Assembly: GCA_003527225.1 (NCBI GenBank)
Contig: DPXQ01000026.1
Coordinates: 4,807 to 14,502, forward strand
From: Rhizobium sp.
Lineage (GTDB): Bacteria; Pseudomonadota; Alphaproteobacteria; Rhizobiales; Rhizobiaceae
Direction: 5' to 3'
Length of the DNA stretch: 9,696 nt
Positions 1 to 6,028 of this stretch are shown piece by piece (positions within the stretch are counted from its first letter, which is position 1; each line of letters starts with the position of its first letter). The notes beneath the pieces were generated by a model that saw only the letters and a program-made list of their open reading frames with translations, had not been told where the DNA came from and did not search any database. A program made the position numbers and the translations under genes.

Positions 1-812
1 CGCAGGCCGTCGGCGAAGAGATTGAGGGCTATGACGAGCGAGACCAGCGCAAGTCCGGGGGCGATGGCGCCGAAGGGCGCTGTGTAGACGGAGGCCTGTG
101 CCTCCTGCAGCAGCCTGCCCCAGGAGGCGTTCGGCGGCGGAGCGCCGAGACCGAGATAGGAGAGCGATGCTTCCGCAATGACCGCCAGCCCGAATTGCAG
201 CGCGAAATTGACGATCAGCGTCGGCCAAATGTTGGGCAAGACATGGATGCGCACGATCGCAGGCCAGGACGTGCCGGAAATGCGCGCGGCGGTTATATAG
301 TCCATCGACAGGATACGCTTGGCGAGGATGCGGGTCAGCCGCGCCACGATGGCCGAGCCGGCAATGCCGATCGCCAGGATCGCTGTCCCAAGGCTTGCGC
401 CATCGCTCGAGGCCACGATCAGCATGGCCAGCAAGAGCGTGGGGAAGGCGATCAGGATGTCGAGGGCCGCGGCCAGCACGTCGTCGAGTGTATGCGTCGC
501 GAAGGCGGCGAGCACGCCGATGGTGACGCCGATGAGGGCGCCGAGTGCCACCGCGCCGCAGCCGACGATGACGGCGATGCGCGAGCCGATCATGATCTGC
601 GTCATCAGATCCCGGCCCAGCCGGTCCGTGCCGGCCAGGTGGATCAGTGAGGGTCCTTCGAGCCGACCGCCGACCATGTCGCCGACGCCGTAGGGCGTCC
701 ACACGAGCGAGAGCAGCGCCACGACCAGATGTAGTCCGACCAGCAGGCCGCCCACGACGAAGGGCCAGGGCAGCGCAAATGTCTGGCGTTGTTGGGTTGC
801 CGGTGCGTTCAT
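1..812 (-). CDS. ABC transporter permease, DppC type (3' end cut by window edge)
   Basis: Inner-membrane permease subunit of a peptide/nickel-type ABC importer. The 270 codons visible run from ATG at 812 and leave the window near the end of the protein: the last residues, LNLFADGLR, match the usual DppC tail, so about 10 residues are missing. Family marks are GTDRLGRDLMTQI near residue 63, several hydrophobic membrane segments, the cytoplasmic EAA-type loop beginning DYITAARISG (contact with the ATPase), and the LGAPPPNASWGRLL segment typical of DppC. The start overlaps the stop of the upstream permease gene as ATGA (809-812), so the two are probably translationally coupled. It would pair with the DppB-type subunit at 809-1789 and with ATPases beyond the left edge. 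The family is secure; the substrate cannot be told from the permease. Confidence 0.93.
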   Translation of the reverse strand, partial: MNAPATQQRQTFALPWPFVVGGLLVGLHLVVALLSLVWTPYGVGDMVGGRLEGPSLIHLAGTDRLGRDLMTQIMIGSRIAVIVGCGAVALGALIGVTIGVLAAFATHTLDDVLAAALDILIAFPTLLLAMLIVASSDGASLGTAILAIGIAGSAIVARLTRILAKRILSMDYITAARISGTSWPAIVRIHVLPNIWPTLIVNFALQFGLAVIAEASLSYLGLGAPPPNASWGRLLQEAQASVYTAPFGAIAPGLALVSLVIALNLFADGL

Positions 813-1789
813 GCGGCACCTCCCGCCATGTGGCCACGCAGGCGCGGGTCGATCAGCCGCTGGAGAATGTCGGCAGCGAATCCGAGAAGCAGCACCAGCA
901 GCGTCGAGGCGAACAGCACGCCCTGCACATTTGGGTAATCCCGTTGCTCGATCCCGAGCAACAGCATGGAGCCCAGTCCCGGCAAGGCGAAGACCCGCTC
1001 CACCACCACGGCGCCGAGCAGCGTGGAGGCTAGCTCGATGCCGAGCACTGATATGACCGGCACGGCGCCGTTGCGGATGCCATGACGGATCAGCGCTTCG
1101 GAATAGGTGGCGCCCAAAGCGCGGGCGGTGCGCAGGTAGTCGCTGCCCAGTACGTCCTGGGTTGCCGACCTGACATAGCGGATCAGCGAGGCCGACATGA
1201 CGATGGCGACGGTGGCGACCGGCAGGACGAGCGCGGTGAGCGCAGCACCCGGCGCCTGCCAGCCGCGCGACGGAAAGCCGCCCGACGGGAAGAGCCGCAG
1301 GTTGACCGCGAAGAGGGTGACAAGAAGAATGCCGATCCAGAATACGGGAATGGCGATGCCAAGCTGCGAGACGACCGAAATCAAACCGCCATACCACCTG
1401 TTCTGGCGCACCACCGAGAGCATGCCAAGCGGCACGGCAAGGGCAAGGGCGACAACAAAGGCGAGCAAGGTCAGCGGCACAGTCACCATCAGCCGCTTGC
1501 CAATCTCAGTGAGAACGGGGGCGCCGGATACGAAGGAATTGCCGAGGTCGAAGCGGGCGAGGTTGCCGGCGAACTGGAGGAATTGCTGGTAGAGAGGCAG
1601 ATCGGAGCCGACCTGCTTGCGCGCGGCCTCGATCTGCGCGGCATCGGCGCCAACGGAGACCAGCGCATTGGCGGGATCGCCCGGCAGGAGGCGCAGCAGC
1701 ACGAACAGGATGACGGCGGCTATGACGACCGACAGCACCAGGATGGCGGAACGGCGTATTAGATAGGATAGAATGGTCGTTACCCCCAT
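809..1789 (-). CDS. ABC transporter permease, DppB type
   Basis: Inner-membrane permease partner of the adjacent DppC-type protein. It has an N-terminal membrane segment after SYLIRR, then the LLPGDPA motif typical of DppB proteins, a periplasmic region, a run of membrane helices, the EAA loop (SDYLRTARALGA, around residues 215-238), the VVVERVFALPGLG motif and a C-terminal LIDPRLRG. Two ATG starts are in frame, at 1810 and 1789, and neither has a clear ribosome binding site. I prefer 1789 (326 residues) because a stem-loop at 1796-1824 would then lie between genes, and because MGVTTILSYLIRR has the usual length of N-terminal lead-in for the family. The alternative start gives 333 residues. 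The stop overlaps the next gene by four bases. Substrate unknown. Confidence 0.93.
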   Translation of the reverse strand: MGVTTILSYLIRRSAILVLSVVIAAVILFVLLRLLPGDPANALVSVGADAAQIEAARKQVGSDLPLYQQFLQFAGNLARFDLGNSFVSGAPVLTEIGKRLMVTVPLTLLAFVVALALAVPLGMLSVVRQNRWYGGLISVVSQLGIAIPVFWIGILLVTLFAVNLRLFPSGGFPSRGWQAPGAALTALVLPVATVAIVMSASLIRYVRSATQDVLGSDYLRTARALGATYSEALIRHGIRNGAVPVISVLGIELASTLLGAVVVERVFALPGLGSMLLLGIEQRDYPNVQGVLFASTLLVLLLGFAADILQRLIDPRLRGHMAGGAA

Positions 1790-1795
1790 GCGAAA

Positions 1796-1824
1796 ACGCC
1801 GCCGGAACATAGGTCAGGCGGCGT
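1796..1824 (-). terminator. Stem-loop between binding-protein and permease genes
   Basis: Read on the minus strand, ACGCCGCC and GGCGGCGT form a perfect 8-bp GC-rich stem with a 13-nt loop, followed at once by TTT. It lies just after the stop of the binding-protein gene (1855) and just before the preferred permease start (1789). The shape is that of a weak intrinsic terminator or an mRNA-protecting hairpin. In binding-protein-dependent transporters such elements commonly keep binding-protein levels above permease levels; that role is inferred here. Confidence 0.55.
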
Positions 1825-1854
1825 CGTGTGTCGAGTTGGCCTTGTCGGGACCTT

Positions 1855-3357
1855 TTATTCGGTCTTCGTGATGCCGTAGGCGAAGAACTGCGAGTTCAGG
1901 CCATTGACCGGATAGCCACTCACCGTTGCCTTCGAGACGACGATCTGCGGATAGAGGTAGAACCAGTTGCTGGCCGCATCCTCGGCGATCTGGATATTGG
2001 CTTCCTTCAGCTTCTCGGCCTGCTCCGCTTCCGTGGCGCTGACTTCCGCCTGCTTGATCAGGTCAACCACCTTGGGGTTGTTGTAGCCCCAGTAGAAGTC
2101 GGGATTGCCGTAGAAGACGATGTCGCGGTGGTTCACGTGTTCCTGCAGCGTCGCCTGGAAGTCATGGGCCTTATAGACCTTGGTGTACCACTCGTTGGCG
2201 GTGATCACGTTGATCTCCACCTTCACGCCGACCTTGGCCAGTTCGCTCTGGATGAACTGGGCGGCGATCGGGTGCGGGTCGTAGTTCGGCGTATCGATGG
2301 TGAAGGTGAAGCCGTCGGCATAGCCCGCTTCCTTCAGCAGCGCCTTGGCGCTTTCCGGATCATAGGCGTCGGTCTTGGCGAGATCGACATACCAGGCATC
2401 CGTCGGCGGCACGAAGGAGCCGATCAGCGTGCCGTAATCGCCCCAGACGGCCTTCAGCAGCTTCTCGTCATCGATCGCCCGAGCCAGCGCCTTGCGGACC
2501 TTGACGTTGTCGAAGGGGGCGACCCGGTCATTATAGGCGAGCAGCAGCTTCGTCGTCGACTTGCCTTCGCTGACGGTGAATTCCGGATTGTCCTTGAACT
2601 GCGCGAGCGAGTCCGGGCTCTGCACCGAGGTGATGATGTCGACCGAGCCGGTGAGCAGCGCATTGTTGAGCGCGGTGGCCTCGGTGAAATACTGGAACAC
2701 CACGTCGGCGTTCTTCGGCTTGTCGCCCCAGTACTTGTCGAAGCGGGCGAGCGCAAGCGATGAGCCACGGCGCCATTCCTGCAGCGTGTAGGGGCCGGTG
2801 CCGTCTTCCTTCGACTGGAGATCGCCTGCCTCGTCGTTGACGATCCAGACATAGCTCAGATTGTAAGGCAGCGAGATCGAGCGGGAGGCAAGCTTCACGA
2901 CGACGGTCGCATCGTCGGGCGTCTCGACGCCGACGATGGTTTTCAGACTGTTCTTGCGCGAACTCTTCGAGGTCTCCGCCACCACACGCTCGATCGAGAA
3001 CTTGACATCCTTCGAGGTGAGCGGTGCGCCGGAATGGAAGGTCACGCCCGGCTGCAGGGTGAAGGTATAGGTGAGGCCATCCTCGCTGACCTTGGTGTCC
3101 TTGGCGAGGACAGGCTCGACGGTGCCGGCATCGGTCAGGCGGAAGAGGGCTTCGTAGACATTGCCGTTGAAGGCTTCGTTGATGCCCTGGCCTGCGCCTG
3201 CGGTGTTGTCGAGATTCTGCGGCTCATAGAGCGAACCGATGTCGATCGTGGCGTCCGGATTGGCGACCTGCGCGAGCGCGGAGCCGAAGATTCCGGTAGC
3301 AAGCACGGCGGCAAGCGCCGACGTCAGCGCCCGGTTGCGGATTTTGTAACCGCTCAT
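1855..3357 (-). CDS. Peptide-type ABC transporter substrate-binding protein (SBP family 5)
   Basis: Periplasmic solute-binding protein of a dipeptide/oligopeptide/nickel-type importer, 500 residues, normal for the family. It starts with a Sec signal peptide: basic KIRNR, hydrophobic core, and a likely cut after SALA (A29/Q30). Family 5 signatures follow: EPQNLDN and the VYEALFRL segment, the FTLQPGVTFHSGAPLTSKDVKFSIERV region (internal, about residues 98-126), TGPYTLQEW, the YWGDKP motif, and the C-terminal NNPKVVDLIKQAE repeat-type helix. ATG at 3357 has AGGAG seven bases upstream. It is the first gene of a minus-strand transporter operon and is followed by a stem-loop and two permeases. The ligand is unknown: family 5 proteins bind peptides, sugars, opines, nickel-chelates and ureides, and no residue seen here decides between them. 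Confidence 0.95.
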   Translation of the reverse strand: MSGYKIRNRALTSALAAVLATGIFGSALAQVANPDATIDIGSLYEPQNLDNTAGAGQGINEAFNGNVYEALFRLTDAGTVEPVLAKDTKVSEDGLTYTFTLQPGVTFHSGAPLTSKDVKFSIERVVAETSKSSRKNSLKTIVGVETPDDATVVVKLASRSISLPYNLSYVWIVNDEAGDLQSKEDGTGPYTLQEWRRGSSLALARFDKYWGDKPKNADVVFQYFTEATALNNALLTGSVDIITSVQSPDSLAQFKDNPEFTVSEGKSTTKLLLAYNDRVAPFDNVKVRKALARAIDDEKLLKAVWGDYGTLIGSFVPPTDAWYVDLAKTDAYDPESAKALLKEAGYADGFTFTIDTPNYDPHPIAAQFIQSELAKVGVKVEINVITANEWYTKVYKAHDFQATLQEHVNHRDIVFYGNPDFYWGYNNPKVVDLIKQAEVSATEAEQAEKLKEANIQIAEDAASNWFYLYPQIVVSKATVSGYPVNGLNSQFFAYGITKTE

Positions 3358-3404
3358 GTCATTCTCCTGTTTGGCGATCGCCGTCAGCCGGCGTTCATGG
3401 CGGA

Positions 3405-3433
3405 ATTATAGCCGCTTTGAAGGGCTTGGCATC
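3405..3433 (-). promoter_or_regulatory. Candidate promoter of the minus-strand transporter operon
   Basis: On the minus strand there is a perfect TATAAT (3410 down to 3405), about 48 bases before the binding-protein start, giving a leader of roughly 40 nt. With 17-bp spacing the -35 hexamer would be GATGCC (3428-3433), a poor match. A good -10 with a weak -35 suggests dependence on an activator. This is inferred from sequence only. Confidence 0.45.
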
Positions 3434-3444
3434 GTCGTTCAATC

Positions 3445-3470
3445 CAATTTCTGGGGTACCCCCGGAATTG
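3445..3470. promoter_or_regulatory. 26-bp imperfect palindrome upstream of the transporter promoter
   Basis: A dyad centred between 3457 and 3458 has the perfect core GGGGTACCCC and outer arms CAATT/AATTG; 11 of 13 pairs match. It lies about 50-70 bp upstream of the predicted transcription start of the binding-protein gene, a position usual for an activator site (or a distal operator). It could instead be the edge of the decayed mobile element that begins just beyond it. No cognate regulator is visible next to it. Confidence 0.4.
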
Positions 3471-3548
3471 TCTTTCAACGAACGTCGAAGCAGAGGATGG
3501 ATTTCGCGCCGGCGGTGCGGCATACCGGGATGAGACAATGGAGTTGCG

Positions 3549-3710
3549 ATGAGCGAGATCGATCGGGCAAGGGCGCAGACACTGCGAGCCCTGGTAGACT
3601 CTATACTGCGCAACGCGACGCTACGTCGGCCCCCGGTGCTCGCCCCGAAATCGCTGCGACGGATTGCGTAGATCACCGAAGGTATCACCGCCAACATCTT
3701 CTGGGTGCCG
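3549..3710 (+). pseudogene. Possible TniB-like transposition ATPase fragment (C-terminal part)
   Basis: One frame from 3549 reads LRALVDSILRNATLRRPPVL, then a segment ending SLRRIA, a TAG stop at 3669-3671, then ITEGITANIFWV. The pattern of an LRRP-S/P-VL segment followed by a TEG-(I/V)TA-xIF segment resembles the C-terminal lid of TniB-family ATPases of Tn7/Tn5053-like elements. The TAG sits where a CAG (Gln) codon would fit, so a single C-to-T change would explain the stop. No Walker motifs are present upstream, so only a fragment remains. The assignment is from remembered family patterns on a short stretch and is tentative. Confidence 0.35.
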
Positions 3711-3713
3711 AAA

Positions 3714-4202
3714 AACTCGACCGGAACAATCGCGGCATCAAGGCGGTTGTCAAACATGGTCAGCAACGGGCCACCCTACAACCGGAGCGGCTGCGTAACG
3801 ACATCACAGCAATTGAGACGAAGCAAAAAGCGATCGGGGGAGAAGATCGTAGAACGTCTCATGGCCGGAAACGCTGCCATCCCTGCCCTTGATCAGATGC
3901 TCGATGAACTGGAACAACAGCCGCTGCCATTGGCTAGCCGGTTGAATACAGTACCGTTGACTTCAGCACCGATGGTAACGCCGCCGCTCAATGCCAGCAT
4001 ACTCAAAAGCGCGATCGCCGCTATCAAGACCATGCTGTCAACACGGGAGAATGGCGTCGAGGAAAGCTGGATATCGATCGCTCGCCAACTGGTGCAGAAG
4101 CTGGTGGTCGCACCATCCGCCGACGGCGAATCAGCAGAACTAACCATCCATGGCCGCCTCGCAGCCATTCCGGCCGTCCAGGAAGCATGGCGCGAGGTTT
4201 GA
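3714..4202 (+). pseudogene. Decayed large serine recombinase, C-terminal remnant with frameshift
   Basis: Two frames together give the end of a large serine recombinase. The first (about 3714-3835) reads RATLQPERLRNDITAIETKQ, like the charged coiled-coil after the zinc ribbon. The reading then passes to another frame at about 3835, giving KIVERLMAGNAAIPALDQ and then the conserved tail with RQLVQKLVVAP and LTIHGRLAAI, stopping at 4202. In intact relatives these parts are continuous, in the order coiled coil, L-x-x-(I/V)-x-x-(I/V)-V-(L/V)-x-P, and H-G-(R/D)-L-A-x-(I/L). The catalytic serine domain and the zinc-ribbon cysteines are absent, so it cannot be active. It records a past insertion between the two transporter regions. 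Family assignment is fairly good; the exact fusion point with the upstream fragment is not. Confidence 0.6.
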
Positions 4203-4468
4203 CAGGAATTGCGGGATCAGCAGTCCACGGACTTCGTCCGCAGACGCTCCGCCGGCGAGTTCGAGTCCTTGGCCGACAAAACAAAATTCCTTTTCCGCTG
4301 CGAGGCCTTATTGGCCGAGCAGGAGAAGGAATGGATGTTGTTACAAGTTTTGTTGGTTGCGGGGGCCTGATGGCACAGAGACTTTTAGGTCGTACACCTG
4401 TGACACGGATGGCGAAGCTCAGCACTCGTCCTTGGATTTGCACCAAGCGTGGCCAAGCGCCCTGCACC
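4203..4468. other. Gene-free stretch after the recombinase remnant
   Basis: I see no coding region that can be supported here. The recombinase remnant ends at 4202 and the convergent gntR gene ends at 4469. The stretch contains a 14-base match (4354-4367) to the 3' end of initiator tRNA and scattered short open frames of no recognisable family. No convincing terminator for gntR was found; a weak CTTGG/CCAAG pair near 4430-4455 lacks a T-run. Confidence 0.5.
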
Positions 4469-5176
4469 TCACAATGTCAAGGCCGTCGTGTCGCTGGAAA
4501 TCAGCGCCTTCAGAATACCCTTTTGGGTGTGGTCGCTGTGTTCGACCATGGCGGCACGGGCGAGGTCCGGGTCACGTAGACGTAGCACTTCGACAATGCG
4601 TCGGTGATCTGCGCTGGTTTCTGGATTGATGTCCCGACTAACGGCGCCGAGATAGAAGAGGCGCGTGCACTCATCGAGGTGCGCCGCTACCAACGCCAGT
4701 AGCCGGGGATTGTTCGCGCCCTCGGCGATCGCCAGATGGAAATCGCGGTTGGCCTTCACGAAGGATTGCACGCTCTCGCCCTGTTGCGGATCATAACGCG
4801 CGTCTGCCAGGGCTTCGAGCCGATCGAGATCTTCAGCTGAGAGATTGAGAGCGGCCATGGCCGCGGCCGTGCCTTCGGTCATCGCGCGGATCGCAAAGAG
4901 ATCATTAATGTCCTTTACCGTCACGGGCGTGACCCGGTAGCCCCGCCTCGGGAAGGCTTCGATCAGACCCTCGGCCACCAATCGACCGAGCGCTTCCCGC
5001 ACCGGCGTCTTGCTCATGGCAAGCTGGTCTGCCAGTTCGAGCTCAGAAAACTCGGCCCCGGGCCTCAAGGTGCCAGAGAGCACCCGCGCGCGCAGAGAAA
5101 CATATGCGGTCTCCGTCAGGGAAATTTTCTTCTGCCGGGCCGGCGAGGTATCATTTTCGACGCTGAGGCTCTGCAA
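4469..5176 (-). CDS. GntR-family regulator, FadR/FCD subfamily
   Basis: DNA-binding repressor or activator, probably of the divergent catabolic operon. Residues about 18-85 form the winged helix, with SELELADQLAMSKTPVREAL as the recognition helix region and the wing FPRRGYRV. Residues about 90-225 form the all-helical FCD ligand domain. The usual metal/ligand histidines are seen at H147 (in NRDFHLAIA), H191 and H213; N143 takes the place of the more common Asp. The start is TTG at 5176, chosen because TGGAGA lies eight to ten bases upstream and the next ATG (M54) falls within the helix-turn-helix. Length (235) is normal. It faces the racemase operon across 192 bp that hold a GTAGTATACTAC palindrome, so local control and autoregulation are likely. 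The effector is probably the operon's substrate or product, which is inference. Confidence 0.92.
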   Translation of the reverse strand: MQSLSVENDTSPARQKKISLTETAYVSLRARVLSGTLRPGAEFSELELADQLAMSKTPVREALGRLVAEGLIEAFPRRGYRVTPVTVKDINDLFAIRAMTEGTAAAMAALNLSAEDLDRLEALADARYDPQQGESVQSFVKANRDFHLAIAEGANNPRLLALVAAHLDECTRLFYLGAVSRDINPETSADHRRIVEVLRLRDPDLARAAMVEHSDHTQKGILKALISSDTTALTL

Positions 5177-5289
5177 GACGGCTTCTCTCCAAGCTCGATA
5201 GGATCTGTCGGACCCGCTTGCGGATCATAAGGCTTCACGCCCCTTTCTGTCTTCCTCCACTTTTTCCGACTTCGCAAGACGGCTGGCCT

Positions 5290-5318
5290 TTGACATGAGA
5301 TATTTTGTAGTATACTAC
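5290..5318 (+). promoter_or_regulatory. Candidate promoter of the racemase-amidohydrolase operon
   Basis: A perfect -35 box TTGACA stands at 5290-5295. Possible -10 boxes are TATACT at 5311-5316 (15-bp spacing) or TACTAC at 5313-5318 (17-bp spacing). Both lie inside the GTAGTATACTAC palindrome, so a bound regulator would block RNA polymerase. The leader to the GTG start at 5369 would be about 45 nt. Confidence 0.55.
5307..5318. promoter_or_regulatory. Probable GntR (FCD-type) operator palindrome
   Basis: GTAGTATACTAC is a perfect 12-bp palindrome; widened to TTGTAGTATACTACGA it still matches at 14 of 16 positions (seven of eight pairs). Operators of FCD-type GntR regulators are often short dyads around a TATAC or GTATAC centre, so this fits the divergently encoded regulator. 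It lies over the -10 region of the plus-strand promoter and about 130-140 bp from the gntR start. It is the only such site I found in the window. Confidence 0.6.
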
Positions 5319-5368
5319 GATGCATATCACACATTGACGGCTTGGGAGAGCCGCCGTTGGGAGGAACC

Positions 5369-6028
5369 GTGGCACAGATCCTGGTGATCAATCCGAACAG
5401 CTCGAAGGCCGTCACACGCTCGATGGAGGCGTGCCTGAAACCATTCGAAGGCAATGGCCACGAAATCTACTGCACTGAGCTCGAGGGCGCGCCTGTCGGT
5501 ATAGAGACGGATGCCCATGTCGCCGAAGTCGTGCCGATGCTGATCGAAGCTGTGCAGGCGGCAAAGGCAGACGCCATCGTGATTGCTTGCTTCTCGGATC
5601 CCGGCATTTGGGCCATACGAGCCGCAACAAATGTTCCGGTCGTCGGCATCGCCGAAGCGGCCTATCTGACAGCGCTTGGGCTTGGCTGGGGTTTCGGGAT
5701 CGTGTCGATGGGGCCCTCCTCGATTGACCGCCACCGGCGCTACCTTGAAGCCCTGCAGCTCGACGGTCGGCTTGCAGGCGATCGGTCGATCGACATGACC
5801 GTTGCCGAACTCGTTGCGCAGGATGCGGTCATTCCTGTCACACGCATTGCCTCCGTGCTTCGCGATGAGGACGGCGCCGAGGCAGTCATCCTCGGCTGCG
5901 CCGGCCTCGGGGCTTACCGGGAGGCTTTGCAGGCGGAACTGGGCTTGCCTGTCATCGACCCGGTTCAGGCCGGCGTCGCGCTTGCCTGCATGCAGGCTGA
6001 ACTCGGCTATCGCAGGAGGGCGCTTTGA
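5369..6028 (+). CDS. Asp/Glu/hydantoin racemase family protein
   Basis: Cofactor-independent racemase of the Asp/Glu/hydantoin superfamily, expected in the cytoplasm, 219 residues. Members use two cysteines as acid/base to invert a carbon next to an amide or carboxylate. Both are present: C74 in ACFSDPG and C177 in LGCAGLG. The N-terminal INPNSS motif is typical of hydantoin and allantoin racemases. I chose GTG at 5369 because GGGAGG lies four bases upstream and the protein then begins MAQILVINPNSS; a TTG at 5342 in frame has no such support. Its stop overlaps the TTG start of the amidohydrolase (6025-6028). Next to a cyclic amidohydrolase, a role in racemising a hydantoin or allantoin-like substrate is the natural reading. 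Aspartate, glutamate or maleate activities in the same superfamily are less likely but not excluded. Confidence 0.9.
   Translation: MAQILVINPNSSKAVTRSMEACLKPFEGNGHEIYCTELEGAPVGIETDAHVAEVVPMLIEAVQAAKADAIVIACFSDPGIWAIRAATNVPVVGIAEAAYLTALGLGWGFGIVSMGPSSIDRHRRYLEALQLDGRLAGDRSIDMTVAELVAQDAVIPVTRIASVLRDEDGAEAVILGCAGLGAYREALQAELGLPVIDPVQAGVALACMQAELGYRRRAL

Noticed and set aside
1082..2763. Long plus-strand open frames (1082-1762 and 1828-2763) opposite the left transporter genes
   Set aside because: Low-complexity, charge-rich translations that mirror the permease and binding-protein codons on the other strand.
3373..3382. GGCGATCGCC palindrome in the leader of the first binding-protein gene
   Set aside because: A short palindrome of a kind common in high-GC genomes; nothing ties it to a regulator.
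3395..3766. 123-codon minus-strand frame over the promoter and recombinase scar
   Set aside because: It spans the candidate promoter of the transporter and has no family features; probably chance.
5338..5353. CGGCT/AGCCG hairpin in the racemase leader
   Set aside because: Only five base pairs with a six-base loop and no link to a known leader element; too weak to call.
5342..5368. Earlier TTG start for the racemase, adding nine residues
   Set aside because: The GTG at 5369 has a strong GGGAGG site just upstream and gives the family-typical N-terminus.
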